Shown piece after piece: positions 42,326-51,584 of a stretch of DNA of 51,584 bases. Below the pieces are notes generated by a model, which searched no databases, was not told the origin of the DNA, and saw only the letters and a list, made by a program, of their open reading frames with translations. This DNA comes from an uncultured Bryobacteraceae bacterium. GTDB taxonomy: Bacteria; Acidobacteriota; Terriglobia; Bryobacterales; Bryobacteraceae. The stretch is from the NCBI GenBank assembly GCA_938027685.1, contig CALJAM010000019.1, positions 1 through 51,584 of the forward strand, in the 5' to 3' direction. A program made the translations under genes and the position numbers. Position 1 is the first letter of the stretch. The number at the start of each line of letters is the position of its first letter.

Positions 42326-43287
42326 GACCCCCGCCCCGCCGACGCGCCCGCGGCCTGCAATGCCGTCACGATCGCCACCGCGTAGACGTCCTCCGCCGTG
42401 CACGCGCGGGAAAGATCGTTGGCCGGCTTCGCCAGCCCTTGCAGAAAGGGCCCGAATGCCGCAGCGCCTGCCAGCCGCTCGACCAGCTTGTAGCCGATGT
42501 TGCCCGCGTTCAGATTCGGGAAGATCAAAGCATTCGCGCCCGCGTCCACCGCCTCCGCCGCATCCCCCGCGCAAAGCGTCGCGATCCCCGCGCCCCGGGC
42601 TTCCAACTCCGCAAGCGCTCGCGCGACCTTGGCCGCCTGCTCGTCGTCCCCCACCGCCTCTCGCGAGCAGGCCAGCAGCGCCACCTTAGGCTCGGCCTCG
42701 AGCAACGTGCGCACTGAATCGGCCGCCGCCAGCGCGATCTCGGCCAGCTCGCGCGGCCCCGGGTCCACTACCACCGCGCAATCCGCAAACACGAACAGAC
42801 CGCGCGCGCCGCAATCGCTGCGCGGCAGGGCCATGACGAAGAAACCGGACACCGTCCGCACACCCGGCGCCGTGCCGATCGAATGCAGCGCAGCCCGTAC
42901 GGTCTCCGCCGTACTGTTGGCCGCGCCGCCCACCGTCCCGTCGGCATCGCCCGCCGCCACCATTAAGGCGGCAAAGTAAAGCGGCCGCCGCGCGATCCGC
43001 GCCGCTTCGCGCTCGCTCAACCCGCGCCCTTTCCGCCGCTCCCAGTAAAGGGCCGCGTAGCGGGCCGTCTCCGGATGCGTCTCCGGATCGACGTACCGCG
43101 CTGCCTCGCTGCGCCCGCGTCCCACCAGCACGGGCTCGGCCAGACCTTCGCGCGCCAACCGCTCGGCGGCCGCGCGAATTCGCGGATCTTCGCCTTCCGG
43201 AAAAACGATGCGCATCCGCCGCGGAAACCGGCGCAGCCGCTCGATTTGCGTTTCCAAAAAGCGCTGAGCCGGACCCGCCTGCTGCAC
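42322..43287 (-). CDS. pta: Phosphate acetyltransferase (PTA/PTB family)
   Basis: A 321-residue short-form phosphotransacetylase that converts acetyl-CoA and phosphate to acetyl phosphate. Family features are RIVFPEGEDPRIRAAAERLAREG, the GRGLSEREAARIARRPLYFAALMVAAGDADGTVGGA block (about residues 89-124), VSGFFVMALPR, FADCAVVVDPGPRELAEIAL and LIFPNLNAGNIGYKLVERLAGA. The long regulatory N-terminal domains of Escherichia coli Pta are absent, as in most bacteria. A butyryl-specific relative is possible, but coupling to acetate kinase favours acetate. Confidence 0.92.
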   Translation of the reverse strand: MQQAGPAQRFLETQIERLRRFPRRMRIVFPEGEDPRIRAAAERLAREGLAEPVLVGRGRSEAARYVDPETHPETARYAALYWERRKGRGLSEREAARIARRPLYFAALMVAAGDADGTVGGAANSTAETVRAALHSIGTAPGVRTVSGFFVMALPRSDCGARGLFVFADCAVVVDPGPRELAEIALAAADSVRTLLEAEPKVALLACSREAVGDDEQAAKVARALAELEARGAGIATLCAGDAAEAVDAGANALIFPNLNAGNIGYKLVERLAGAAAFGPFLQGLAKPANDLSRACTAEDVYAVAIVTALQAAGASAGRGS

Positions 43288-43320
43288 AAGCCGATTATTG
43301 TAACGTCTGGCCCGTGCCCC

Positions 43321-44733
43321 TCAAGCGCGGACCCGCGCCACCGCCAGCGTCAGGTCGTCCTGCGCCTCGGACTTCCCCATGAACGCTTCCACCCGCCGCA
43401 GGATCTCATCGCGGATCTGCGCGCAGGAACGATCCGCATGCTCCAGAATCGCTGCCTTCAGGCGCTCCAGGCCGAAGTCCGCGCCCGAGCCGTCCTGTGC
43501 CTCCACCACGCCGTCCGAGTAGATCACAAGCAGATCGCCCGCCCGAATGGGTACGCAGCCCTGCCGGTACTCGGGTTCTTTCAGCACGCCCAGCAGCGGT
43601 CCGCCCTCCTCCAGCAGTTCGATCTCATATGCTCCGTCCGAGTTCCGGCGCACGATCAGCGGCGGTACATGGCCCGCATTGATGTACCGCAGCAGACCGC
43701 TGCCCGGCTCGTAGTAGCACCAGAACAGGCTGGCGAACCGCTCGGGCGCCGTCCGCGTGCGCAGCAGCTCGTTGAGCCGGTGAGTCGCAGCCTCGTGCTC
43801 CGCCGGCCCCGCCACCCAAGAGCTGAACCGCACCGCGCCGAGCAACAGACCGGCCACCACCGAAGCCGGCAGGCCCTTGCCCGATACATCGCCCAGCGCC
43901 AGCCCGATCCGCCCGCTCTCATCGAGGTAAACGTCGTAAAAATCCCCGCCTACCTGCCACGCCGGCGTGCACCCCGCGGAGAACTCCAGTGCTTCCAACT
44001 GCACGTCTGGCGCCGGCAGCAGATCGCGTTGCACCCGCCTCGCCAACTCCGTCTGCTGTTCCAGTTGCTTGCCGCGCACGTAATCCGGGAATCGGAGCCA
44101 CAGAATGACCATCGAAGCCACCAACCCCAGCGCGGCCGAAGAGTTGATCACCAGGTTGGTCAGCAGGCGCCCGAAATTGGCTCTGCCGCCCGCAACATAC
44201 AGGCCCACTTCGACGAAGCGCGGCCCCACCCGCGGGCCCGTCGGTCCCGCAGGCCGTGGCACGCTCTGCGTCAAAGCTTGAACCGGCGGCCGGCGCGGCA
44301 GACGCAACGGTAGCACCGTCACCAGCACGTTGCCCCTGGGCGTCGGCCGAATCTCGGATATCGGCGTGGCCAGCTCGAACGCAGCCCAGAGCCGCTCGGC
44401 CGAAAACGGTTCACCTACAGGCTCGCCGTCCTGCACGATCGTCCTGCCGGCTGCATCTATCACCCGAATCCATGCGATCCGTTGCGGCGCCTCCTCACGT
44501 AATTCGCGCAAAACCGCCAGCAACTCCAGGGGATCGCCGACGTTCTGCCTTCGCGCCTCGCGCTCGAGCGCCGTGACGTGGCGCTGCGCCTCGCGTCTCA
44601 GTTCCGCCTGGATCATGAAACGCGAGACCTGATAGTACGTCACGATCGATTGCGCCAGCAACAGCAACCCCAGCAGAGAGCCCAGAGCTAGCGAAACGTA
44701 AAACCACAGGTATCGCGGGCGAAATCGCACCAT
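43321..44733 (-). CDS. SpoIIE-family (PP2C-type) serine phosphatase with membrane sensor
   Basis: A 470-residue regulator. A membrane helix (YLWFYVSLALGSLLGLLLLAQS) is followed by an extracytoplasmic segment and a second helix near residues 190-210 (SSAALGLVASMVILWL). The C-terminal PP2C/SpoIIE domain begins near 225, with QRDLLPAPDVQLEALEFSAGCTPAWQVGGDFYDV, the metal-binding GLALGDVSGKGLPAS near 276, and DLLVIYSDGVVEAQDGSG. Such phosphatases act on anti-anti-sigma factors (partner switching). The ATG at 44733 was chosen over a TTG at 44769. It is divergent from the histidine kinase gene with about 110 bases between them. Confidence 0.88.
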   Translation of the reverse strand: MVRFRPRYLWFYVSLALGSLLGLLLLAQSIVTYYQVSRFMIQAELRREAQRHVTALEREARRQNVGDPLELLAVLRELREEAPQRIAWIRVIDAAGRTIVQDGEPVGEPFSAERLWAAFELATPISEIRPTPRGNVLVTVLPLRLPRRPPVQALTQSVPRPAGPTGPRVGPRFVEVGLYVAGGRANFGRLLTNLVINSSAALGLVASMVILWLRFPDYVRGKQLEQQTELARRVQRDLLPAPDVQLEALEFSAGCTPAWQVGGDFYDVYLDESGRIGLALGDVSGKGLPASVVAGLLLGAVRFSSWVAGPAEHEAATHRLNELLRTRTAPERFASLFWCYYEPGSGLLRYINAGHVPPLIVRRNSDGAYEIELLEEGGPLLGVLKEPEYRQGCVPIRAGDLLVIYSDGVVEAQDGSGADFGLERLKAAILEHADRSCAQIRDEILRRVEAFMGKSEAQDDLTLAVARVRA

Positions 44734-44844
44734 ACCCCATTGATTGGCCCCCCTACTCCGCTTTGTCAACTCGATTCCGCATGCTCTTCCATCGGTCCAC
44801 TAGCAGGACCGTGCGCCTGTTAGCATGAAGACAAAGGCGCTCCC

Positions 44845-46095
44845 ATGGTGACTGGCGCCCGGCGGCTGCCCAGGCTCCTCTGGCCCCTGCTCGCCCTCTT
44901 GCTGCCCGTGATCCTTGTCGTCAGCTCGTTGACCACTCTGGCAAGACTCGCCCAGTTGCGCGACCTCTACTTGCGAAGTCGGGCTGCCGCCTTGGCTGCG
45001 CGACTGGAAGTGCTGGGCGCTTCGCTCGGCACTGACCTGACCGAGGCGCTGGCCGACGAGGAGCCTGCGTTGCTCGACCTCCTCGTTTTGGATGCGGACG
45101 AGCCGGGCCCCGACCGCGATGTGCTCGCCGCCATCCGCGACGGTCGCGAACTCTTCCGCGTCGAGAAACTGCAACTGCAGGGCGCCGACGCCTTCCGCGC
45201 TTACATCCCCTTCCACGCCCAAGGCCGCCTGCGCGTGGCGCGCCTGGATCTGGCGGCTTCGGCGGCAGATTTCCTGCTGGCCCCCGCCCGCCGCAACGTC
45301 CTGGTCGCTTCCCTCGGCGGCCTGGCGCTCCTCCTGCTGTCCCTCTATGCGCTTTGGAGCACAAGCCGCACCGCGGAACTCCAGCGGCGGCAGCTCGAAC
45401 TCGAACACCTGGCGCAATTGGGCCGCATGGCCGCCACGCTGGCGCACGAAATCCGGAACCCGCTGGCCACCATCAAAGGCTTCGTCCAGTTGGCCGCCGA
45501 AAGTGCCGACACACGAACCGCCGCCCTGCTGGCGCCCGTCGTCCCGGAGACCGAAAGGCTCGAGCGCTTGGTCAGGAACCTGCTCGCTTACGGACGCCCT
45601 GTCGAACCCCGCCCTCGCTGGATCCCTTGGGACGCGCTGGCGGCCGAACTGGAAGTCAATGCCCGACAGGTGGCGGCCGACCGCCCGATACGGCTCGAGA
45701 TCGCGCGCAACGGACTGTGGATCGAAACCGATCCCGATCTGCTCAAGAGCGCCCTGCTCAACCTCGTGCGTAACGCCGTGGAGGCCGCCGGCGACGACGG
45801 CCACGTCCGCGTGACCGTTCAGACGTCCGGACAGGCCGTGACCGTGGCCGTCGAAGACGACGGGCCCGGCCTTTCCGAAGAGACACGGCGTCATCTCTTC
45901 GAGCCCTTTTACACCACCAAGGCCTTCGGCGCTGGCCTCGGCCTGCCCACCAGCCGGAAGCTCATCGAAGCCTTGGGCGGCCGCCTCCGCCTGACCGCAC
46001 TCCAGCCCCGCGGCACGCGCGCCGAGGCGCACTTCCCCGCCATGCCCTGGCGAATGGCTCCCGTCGAGGAGGCGCAACCATGGCCCACCTCCTAG
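44845..46095 (+). CDS. Membrane sensor histidine kinase (NtrB-like)
   Basis: A 416-residue kinase with two membrane helices (about residues 13-33 and 150-172) around a periplasmic sensor segment. The phosphorylated histidine is in LAHEIRNPLATIKGF near residue 203. The ATPase domain shows the N box LLNLVRNAVEAAGDDG, the G1 box VEDDGPGLSEETR, the F box LFEPFYTTKAFG, and the G2 box GAGLGLPTSRKLIEALGG. The gene overlaps the response regulator by 16 bases, a sure sign that they form a pair. The signal is unknown. Confidence 0.93.
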   Translation: MVTGARRLPRLLWPLLALLLPVILVVSSLTTLARLAQLRDLYLRSRAAALAARLEVLGASLGTDLTEALADEEPALLDLLVLDADEPGPDRDVLAAIRDGRELFRVEKLQLQGADAFRAYIPFHAQGRLRVARLDLAASAADFLLAPARRNVLVASLGGLALLLLSLYALWSTSRTAELQRRQLELEHLAQLGRMAATLAHEIRNPLATIKGFVQLAAESADTRTAALLAPVVPETERLERLVRNLLAYGRPVEPRPRWIPWDALAAELEVNARQVAADRPIRLEIARNGLWIETDPDLLKSALLNLVRNAVEAAGDDGHVRVTVQTSGQAVTVAVEDDGPGLSEETRRHLFEPFYTTKAFGAGLGLPTSRKLIEALGGRLRLTALQPRGTRAEAHFPAMPWRMAPVEEAQPWPTS

Positions 46096-47393
46096 TCGTG
46101 GACGACGATCCCGGATTTCGCAAACTGCTGGAAACCATCCTTTCCGCCGAAGGCTACCAGGTCACAACCGCCGGCGCCGTGGCGGAAGCCGTCCGTGCGG
46201 GCGCCGCTCAGCGCTTCGATCTGGTTCTGTGCGACCTTCGCCTGCCCGACGGTGACGGCTTGCAGATCCTCCGCCGCTACCGCGAGCTGTCCCCGGAAAC
46301 CCCTTTCGTGATGATCACCGCCTACGGAACCGTGCCCACGGCCGTGGAAGCCATGAAGCTGGGTGCCGTGGACTTCCTGGAAAAGCCGCTGCGCAGCCCC
46401 GACGAACTTCGTCAGATCGTCCGCCGCGTACTCTCCGCTGCGCCCGCCGCCCCCCAGCCGGAAGCGCGCCCGCCCGCCGCCTTCGCCTGTCCGAACCTCA
46501 TCGTCCACGATCCGCTCATGCGCGAGGTCGTCGAGCTCGCGCGCAAGGTGGCGCCCACCAACGCCACCGTCCTCCTCACCGGCGAAAGCGGCACCGGCAA
46601 AGAAGTACTCGCCCGCTGCATCCATGCGAACAGCCGTCGGGCGCACGCTACGTTCCTTGCCCTCAACTGCGCCGCTCTGGCCCCCACCCTCATCGAAAGC
46701 GCGCTTTTCGGCCACGAGAAAGGAGCCTTCACCGGGGCCGTCTCGCAGCACCAGGGCGTCTTCGAGCGGGCTCATGGCGGCACCCTCTTTCTGGACGAGG
46801 TCGCGGAGCTGGATGCAGCCTCCCAGGCCAAGCTGCTGCGCGTGCTCCAGGAGCGCACTTTCGAACGCCTGGGCGGCACGCGGACGATCCAGGTCGACGT
46901 CCGGCTCATCGCCGCCACCAACCGCGACCTTAGAAAGCTCGTCGAGGAGGGCAGGTTCCGCGAGGACCTCTATTACCGTCTCAGCGCCTTTCCGCTCGAG
47001 ATCCCGCCGCTCCGGCAGCGGCCCGCCGATATCCTGCCCCTCGCGCGGCATTTTTTGGCGCGGGCCGCCCGCGCCCTTGGCAAGCCGCCCCTCGAGCTCG
47101 AAGAGGACGCAATCAGAGCCCTGCTCGCCTATTCTTGGCCGGGCAACGTGCGCGAGCTCGAAAACATGATGGAGCGCGTGGCCATCCTCTGCGAAGGGCG
47201 CGTGCGCGCCGCGGATCTGCCCCTGCCCAAGTCCGAAAGCAAAGAACGCCCTGTCCGCTGGAAAGAAATCGAAAAGGAGGCCATCCTGGAAGCCCTGCGT
47301 CGCAACGGGGGCAACCGCACCCGCGCGGCGCAGGAACTCGGCATCAGCGTGCGCACGCTGCAGTACCGTCTCAAGGAATACGGCATCCGCTGA
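46080..47393 (+). CDS. Sigma-54-dependent NtrC-family response regulator
   Basis: A 437-residue activator with three domains. The receiver has the acidic pair in LVVDDDPGF and the phosphoacceptor Asp52 in [12 protein letters not shown]. The AAA+ domain contains Walker A GESGTGKE (about 167-174), the sigma-54 contact loop [11 protein letters not shown] near 215, and [26 protein letters not shown]. The C-terminal Fis-type helix-turn-helix reads [25 protein letters not shown]. It therefore activates sigma-54 promoters when phosphorylated by the overlapping kinase. No clear GG-N10-GC promoter was seen in the intergenic regions here, so its targets are probably elsewhere. Confidence 0.95.
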   Translation: MAHLLVVDDDPGFRKLLETILSAEGYQVTTAGAVAEAVRAGAAQRFDLVLCDLRLPDGDGLQILRRYRELSPETPFVMITAYGTVPTAVEAMKLGAVDFLEKPLRSPDELRQIVRRVLSAAPAAPQPEARPPAAFACPNLIVHDPLMREVVELARKVAPTNATVLLTGESGTGKEVLARCIHANSRRAHATFLALNCAALAPTLIESALFGHEKGAFTGAVSQHQGVFERAHGGTLFLDEVAELDAASQAKLLRVLQERTFERLGGTRTIQVDVRLIAATNRDLRKLVEEGRFREDLYYRLSAFPLEIPPLRQRPADILPLARHFLARAARALGKPPLELEEDAIRALLAYSWPGNVRELENMMERVAILCEGRVRAADLPLPKSESKERPVRWKEIEKEAILEALRRNGGNRTRAAQELGISVRTLQYRLKEYGIR

Positions 47394-47399
47394 GCGCGC

Positions 47400-49361
47400 T
47401 CACGCCCGCATCTCCACGATCGCTTCCGTCACCTGCCCGAGGTATCTCTCCTCCCGCACCACGTCCGCCGTGATGGCCAAGCGCGGGGCCGGAGGTCGCC
47501 AGTCCTTCGGTATCGCGAACGTTACCTTGCACGCGGTCGTAACACCCGGGGCGGCATCGAAGCGCAGAACCTCCGGTTCCACCGTCCACTCGGCCGGCGT
47601 CACCAGCGCGACCTCCATCCGCATCGCATGCGCCTTGTAGTTCCTCACGCGCACTTCCACGCTCGCCCGCTCGCCGGGCCCGGCTTGGGCCTGATACGGG
47701 TAAATGCTGATCCAGCTCGGGTTCAGTCCAAAATTCGTCTCCCCCTCGGGCAGCAGCTCTTCGAAGAGCTGTTGCTGCCGTAGCATCTTCTTTTCGGTTG
47801 CCTCCAGCAGCGCGCGGTCCACCGGGAAGGGACGGCCGTGGCCCGGACAGATCAGCGTCGGCTCGTGCGCCGCCAGATTGCGGATCGATTGGACGTGGCT
47901 GTCGCTCTCCACCCAGTTGCGGAAGATCAGGTTATGGCGCATCGTGCCGTCGTTGCGCGGGTTGGGCATGAAGAAGGCGTCGCCCGTGAAGGCCACGCGC
48001 TCGCCGTCCAGATTCACGTAGAGCGCCATCTGGTACTCGGTGTGCCCGGGGTTGTGAGTGACCTCGAACTCGAAGCCCTCCCAACGGAACTTCTCCCCGT
48101 TGCGGAAGGCGCGCGCCACCTTGACCGGCTCTCCCAAAATGCAGCCCAGGTTGTAGCCCCGCGGATTCTCCAGCACGTCCGCCATGTTCTCGTAGCACCA
48201 GATGCGCGTGCCGTAGTGGCGGATCAAGTGCGGGAAGCCGTTGATGTGATCGTCGTGCATGTGGCTGGGCATGGCCGCGTCGATCGCCTTCATCCCGAAG
48301 CGGCGACGCAGCAGATCCAGGTTGTGCTCGATAAAGCGGATGCGGTCGTTGACGGCCGTGGCGCGCTCGAAGCTCGAAAAGTGGACCCCCGAAGGCGCTC
48401 CGTAATCCACGAACAGCGCTTTCCCGCTATCAGCCAAGATCACGTAAAAGCTCGAGGTGGTCTGATGGAAGGCGATCAGGTGCGGACTCACCGCCAGCGG
48501 CTGCGCCGCGATCGTGGGCTCTCCCACCTGGAAACGGTAGTACTCCCACAGACCTTCGATGGTCAGTCGGATGGCCTCGTCGGGATCGCGCAGCGGCTCG
48601 CCGTGAGAAGAGCAAAGCCACTCCGGCTTCTGTTCGCGCAACTGGACCAGGGAGTAAAGGCTCAGGTCGATGCCCTCGCTGCCGCCGTAGTTGAACTGCG
48701 TATCGTAGAGATTCAGGATCTTGCCCGCGCCGTACATCAGATCGCCCGAAAAGGCCGCCTTGCGGCCGTCCACTCGCGCCAGGAGCGTGATCGAACCCGG
48801 CGTATGCCCGGGCGTAGGTAAAACAAAAAACTCGTTTTTGTTCCATCGAAAGACCGTATAGTCGGCCAGACCCCGCGCGACGCGGATGTTTTCGGCCGCG
48901 GTGTTGAAGTCGTTGCGCACGTAGTAAAGGTGAAAGACGCGCCGGTTCCGCCAGAAATTGGTCGCATCTTCGAACAGATGCCGCTCGTGGCGGGGCACGG
49001 CGATCGGGATGCCGCGCCCCAGGGCTCTCCAGTCCCCCTGGCATTGGTCGCGGTGATGGTGCGTGTGCAGAATCCAGTCCACCCGGGAAATCCCCAGTTC
49101 GCCCAGGTAGTCCAGGATCTTGCCCGAACCGAAATCTACCAGCACGCAGGCGCCGCCCTCGCGCACCACGTAAACGTTGCAGGTGTCTTCGAACAGAAAG
49201 AGGTTCTCGCTGAGCTTGCGGGGCCGCCCCCGCGGTGCAAAGCCGGTCCGTCGCCGGCCGCCGGCCTGCTGCGCTTCCCCGCCGGGGTTCTGCGCGGCGC
49301 CCCTCGAGACTGCCAGGGCGCCGGCCGATTCCAGAAACGTGCGCCGTGTCGGTTCGTTCAT
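47400..49361 (-). CDS. Two-domain metallo-beta-lactamase-fold protein, Tat-exported
   Basis: A 653-residue protein with a Tat-like N-terminus (TRRTFLESAGALAVSRG). Two metallo-beta-lactamase folds follow. The first (about 50-270) has ILHTHHHRDQCQGD, PGHTPGSI and FSGDLMYGAG; its HxHxDH motif reads H-H-H-R-D-Q, with Gln replacing the last His. The second (about 300-540) has the intact motif in MPSHMHDDHINGFPHL, plus HNPGHTEYQ and FTGDAFF. The last ~100 residues form a beta-rich domain (VEVRVRNYKAHAMRMEVALV). The start follows from the signal peptide; an ORF 17 codons longer is less likely. It lies six bases from the convergent regulator gene. The substrate is unknown. Confidence 0.82.
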   Translation of the reverse strand: MNEPTRRTFLESAGALAVSRGAAQNPGGEAQQAGGRRRTGFAPRGRPRKLSENLFLFEDTCNVYVVREGGACVLVDFGSGKILDYLGELGISRVDWILHTHHHRDQCQGDWRALGRGIPIAVPRHERHLFEDATNFWRNRRVFHLYYVRNDFNTAAENIRVARGLADYTVFRWNKNEFFVLPTPGHTPGSITLLARVDGRKAAFSGDLMYGAGKILNLYDTQFNYGGSEGIDLSLYSLVQLREQKPEWLCSSHGEPLRDPDEAIRLTIEGLWEYYRFQVGEPTIAAQPLAVSPHLIAFHQTTSSFYVILADSGKALFVDYGAPSGVHFSSFERATAVNDRIRFIEHNLDLLRRRFGMKAIDAAMPSHMHDDHINGFPHLIRHYGTRIWCYENMADVLENPRGYNLGCILGEPVKVARAFRNGEKFRWEGFEFEVTHNPGHTEYQMALYVNLDGERVAFTGDAFFMPNPRNDGTMRHNLIFRNWVESDSHVQSIRNLAAHEPTLICPGHGRPFPVDRALLEATEKKMLRQQQLFEELLPEGETNFGLNPSWISIYPYQAQAGPGERASVEVRVRNYKAHAMRMEVALVTPAEWTVEPEVLRFDAAPGVTTACKVTFAIPKDWRPPAPRLAITADVVREERYLGQVTEAIVEMRA

Positions 49362-49538
49362 GGCCGCTAGTCTACACCCCGCGCAAAAAAGGCGAGAGTA
49401 CTCGCCGGCCAATCGTACTAACGATGTGGAACAGAGCTAGTACCGTGGCGAGACCGGGTTCCAGCGGCCGTTCTCGAGCCGGGCGCGATCGCGCGCGCCC
49501 GCAACGCCTCCGGCGTATTCGCGCTCCGGATTCCGGCC

Positions 49539-51014
49539 ATGCCACCGTTCGAAGCCGCGGGAATCACCCCGCATACCCTGCTCCGGGCCCTCTGGCGCCA
49601 GAAAGCCCTCGGAGCGCTGCTTTGGCTGCTGGCCACAGCCGCCGTGCTGGCCGCAGTCTGGTCGCTGCCACGGCGCTACAGAGCCGAAGCCATTCTCATC
49701 GCCGAGCCCGTCCACCCGCTCGCACGCAACGCGGCGCTGCCGTCCGACGCCGAGCTGCGCGCACACTTGCAACTGGCCCGCCTCAAACTGCTGCAGCGCG
49801 ATCGCCTGCTGGGGTTGCTCCGTCAGACCTGGCCCGAGCTGGTTACCCAGTGGAAGCCCGCCGACGCCCCGCGCGAGGCTGAAAACCTGCGCCGGCGCAT
49901 CAGCATCGCGACCATGCCCGAATCCCGCGGTCGCTTCGTCGCCGTGCGAATCGTTTTCGAAGCCTCCGATCCGGCGCGCGGAGCCGCGGTCACCAATCGC
50001 CTGGCCGCCGAACTGGTCGAGGAATTCGACCGGGTCTCGCACCTTCCTTCGCCTCTCCAACCGCCCGAGGCGAAGGCTGCTTGGGCGCGGATGAACGAGT
50101 GCCAGGCCGCCCTGGCGGCTTTCGAGCGCAAACACGGTAGCGATCTCGTCTCCAGCGAGATGGAGACTCGGGGCCGCCTCGCCTTGCTCCGTGCGCAGCT
50201 GGCAGCCAATACTCATGCGCTCCAGCGCGCACAGACGGAAGCCGTGCGACTCGAAGCAGCCCTCGCGCAGTCAACGCCCCTCCCAACACCCCGTCCGCCC
50301 TACTCGGCACTCCGGGATCAGCCGTCTGCTGAGTCACCGGTCGTCCGTCAGCTTCGCGAGCGCCTCGCTCTGCTGCTCGCGCGCTACAGGGACGCCCACC
50401 CCGACGTTCGCCGCCTCCGCGAGGAACTCCTTCGCGCTCAAGCCGAAATCGCGTCGCAAGCGCTTGCGGCCGAACCGGACGCCCTCAGTGGCGACGAAGC
50501 TGCCACGGACGGCTCCCTCGACGCTGCCGGTAGCGAGGACTTGCGCGCCCGACTGGACCGCGCACGGCGCCGCGTCCTCGATCTCGAGCAGCAGGACATC
50601 CGACTGAATGCGGAGATCGCCGCGCAGCAGGAAACTCTCCGAGCGACCGCCGATCTCCGCCGACAGCATGAGGCGCTCCGCCGCGAGTGCGAAGTGGCTG
50701 CAGCCGCGTACCGTGCTGCCGCCTCCAAAACCGACATAGGCCGCCCGCGAGGCGCCTCGCTCCGTTTGGTCGTTCTCGAACACGCCCTGCCGCCGGCCAA
50801 GCCTGAAGCACCCAACCGCCGGCTCCTGGCGATCCTCGGAGCATTGTTCGCCCTCCTGCCTTGCGCCGCCATCGCCGCCGGTCGCGAGATCGGCGCTCGT
50901 CCCGTCCTGACCTTGCTGGGCCTCGCGCCGCCAATCAACGGCCATAGCAGCCCGTCCGCCGCCACGGCCGCCGCTGGCCGCGTCAACGGCGGCAGCGCCG
51001 CGGCCGCCCGCTGA
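49539..51014 (+). CDS. Wzz/GumC-like chain-length determinant protein
   Basis: A 491-residue polysaccharide co-polymerase. The first membrane helix is at about residues 25-45 ([21 protein letters not shown]), followed by the Wzz-type [14 protein letters not shown] long periplasmic coiled-coil section (about 180-400) includes [27 protein letters not shown] and [21 protein letters not shown]. The second helix is at about 430-450, after the Pro-rich motif [18 protein letters not shown]. There is no C-terminal tyrosine kinase domain. Members control length of exopolysaccharide or O-antigen chains. No other polysaccharide genes are close, and the start has no strong Shine-Dalgarno. Confidence 0.87.
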   Translation: MPPFEAAGITPHTLLRALWRQKALGALLWLLATAAVLAAVWSLPRRYRAEAILIAEPVHPLARNAALPSDAELRAHLQLARLKLLQRDRLLGLLRQTWPELVTQWKPADAPREAENLRRRISIATMPESRGRFVAVRIVFEASDPARGAAVTNRLAAELVEEFDRVSHLPSPLQPPEAKAAWARMNECQAALAAFERKHGSDLVSSEMETRGRLALLRAQLAANTHALQRAQTEAVRLEAALAQSTPLPTPRPPYSALRDQPSAESPVVRQLRERLALLLARYRDAHPDVRRLREELLRAQAEIASQALAAEPDALSGDEAATDGSLDAAGSEDLRARLDRARRRVLDLEQQDIRLNAEIAAQQETLRATADLRRQHEALRRECEVAAAAYRAAASKTDIGRPRGASLRLVVLEHALPPAKPEAPNRRLLAILGALFALLPCAAIAAGREIGARPVLTLLGLAPPINGHSSPSAATAAAGRVNGGSAAAAR

Positions 51015-51053
51015 GCTCCACCCAGCCCGCACTGGCCGCTCCCGGCGAGCGGT

Positions 51054-51059
51054 TACAAT
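51054..51059 (+). promoter_or_regulatory. Possible -10 box of ftsY
   Basis: TACAAT ends 13 bases before the ftsY start codon, which would leave a leader of about seven bases and no room for a Shine-Dalgarno. No clear -35 box was seen. Confidence 0.3.
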
Positions 51060-51072
51060 AAGACCAAACCGC

Positions 51073-51584
51073 ATGATTCAGACGTTGTTCGGCTCTGTCC
51101 AATCGCAGCCCAGCCTGCTCGAACGTCTCAAGAGCGGCATCCAGAAGACGCGGGCAGGCCTGGTCGCGCGACTGGAAGACGCCCTGGCGGGGCGCAAGGA
51201 AATTGACGCGGCTCTATTGGAGGAACTCGAGGCGACCCTGCTCGCTGCCGATATCGGCGTGCGTACGACCACCGAAATCCTCGAGCGCGTCCGACAACAG
51301 GTCGATCGGCGCCTGTTGGCCGACGCAAGCGAGCTCCGCCAGCTCATCCGCCAACACCTCATCGAGGTCCTGCGCGCCACTGAACGCCCGCTGCCGCGCG
51401 TCAGCGAACCGCCCGCCGTCATCCTCGTCGTGGGCGTCAACGGAACCGGCAAGACCACGACCATCGGCAAGCTCGCGCACCTGTTTCGCAGCGAGGGCCG
51501 TTCGGTGCTGCTGTGCGCAGCCGATACCTTCCGTGCCGCCGCCATCGAGCAGTTGGAGATCTGGGCCCAACGCGCCGGTTGCGA
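51073..51584 (+). CDS. ftsY: Signal recognition particle receptor FtsY, N-terminal part (partial)
   Basis: The first 170 residues are in the window and the gene runs off its end. It shows the FtsY N domain ([44 protein letters not shown]) and the start of the GTPase domain, with the P-loop [10 protein letters not shown] at residues 121-130 and the G2-like [14 protein letters not shown] at about 156-169. FtsY docks SRP-ribosome complexes at the inner membrane. The acidic A domain is nearly absent. The N-domain start is close to Met1, so the ATG at 51073 fits. Confidence 0.95.
   Translation, partial: MIQTLFGSVQSQPSLLERLKSGIQKTRAGLVARLEDALAGRKEIDAALLEELEATLLAADIGVRTTTEILERVRQQVDRRLLADASELRQLIRQHLIEVLRATERPLPRVSEPPAVILVVGVNGTGKTTTIGKLAHLFRSEGRSVLLCAADTFRAAAIEQLEIWAQRAGC

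Noticed and set aside
44764-44769. TTGACA on the minus strand as a -35 box for the SpoIIE phosphatase gene
   Set aside because: No acceptable -10 box lies 16-18 bases downstream, and the supposed start would fall after the chosen ATG.

Overview
The window is a chromosomal segment of a GC-rich, Gram-negative-type heterotroph with tightly packed genes and many 1-4 bp start/stop overlaps. The best guess is Acidobacteriota, near the Solibacter/Bryobacter group. This rests on a very large CarboxypepD_reg/TonB-type receptor, a secreted DUF5117/5118-type metalloprotease, a Tat-exported sulfatase and sugar-phosphate-isomerase-like protein, a DUF6677-like membrane protein, and a tmRNA whose tag reads ANAQFAYAA. 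The placement is an inference; no marker was searched.

Layout. 1-3.8 kb: sugar-acid metabolism (end of an enolase-superfamily dehydratase, KDPG/KHG aldolase, a secreted serine hydrolase, then on the minus strand L-rhamnose mutarotase and a URO-D-type methyltransferase-like protein). 4.0-11.4 kb: a nearly gapless plus-strand run of housekeeping genes (Trm112-like protein, family 9 glycosyltransferase, MsbA-type exporter, YicC nuclease, Gmk, RpoZ, CoaBC, family 4 uracil-DNA glycosylase, Tmk). 11.5-17.6 kb: a complete SUF iron-sulfur operon, sufB-C-D-S-U-T plus an Rrf2 regulator, behind a good sigma-70-like promoter. 17.8-19.5 kb: ribonuclease J. 19.5-25.6 kb (minus): metalloprotease, two small membrane proteins, a TIM-barrel isomerase-like protein, ClpS, and a zinc-ribbon/RDD membrane protein broken by one frameshift. 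25.7-26.1 kb: ssrA tmRNA. 26.4-31.4 kb: sulfatase facing a TonB-dependent-type receptor. 31.9-36.9 kb: a 1689-residue SF1 helicase with a DUF559/Vsr-like nuclease domain, set between non-coding gaps and close to tRNA-Asp. 37.9-39.8 kb: SMP-30 lactonase-like and phosphotriesterase-like pair. 40.0-43.3 kb (minus): pta-ackA-Gfo/Idh. 43.3-47.4 kb: a SpoIIE phosphatase divergent from an NtrC-type two-component pair. 47.4-51.6 kb: a two-domain metallo-beta-lactamase-fold protein, a Wzz/GumC-like chain-length protein and the start of ftsY.

How it fits together. The core blocks cover nucleotide supply, CoA synthesis, Fe-S assembly, RNA turnover, trans-translation with ClpS-linked proteolysis, and envelope lipid export. 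The accessory blocks point to use of plant or algal sugars and sulfated glycans (rhamnose, sugar acids, lactones, sulfatase, TonB-type receptor) and overflow to acetate. The least ordinary item is the isolated giant helicase-nuclease at 31.9-36.9 kb, a plausible single-gene defence locus near a tRNA. No CRISPR array, insertion sequence or rRNA was seen.
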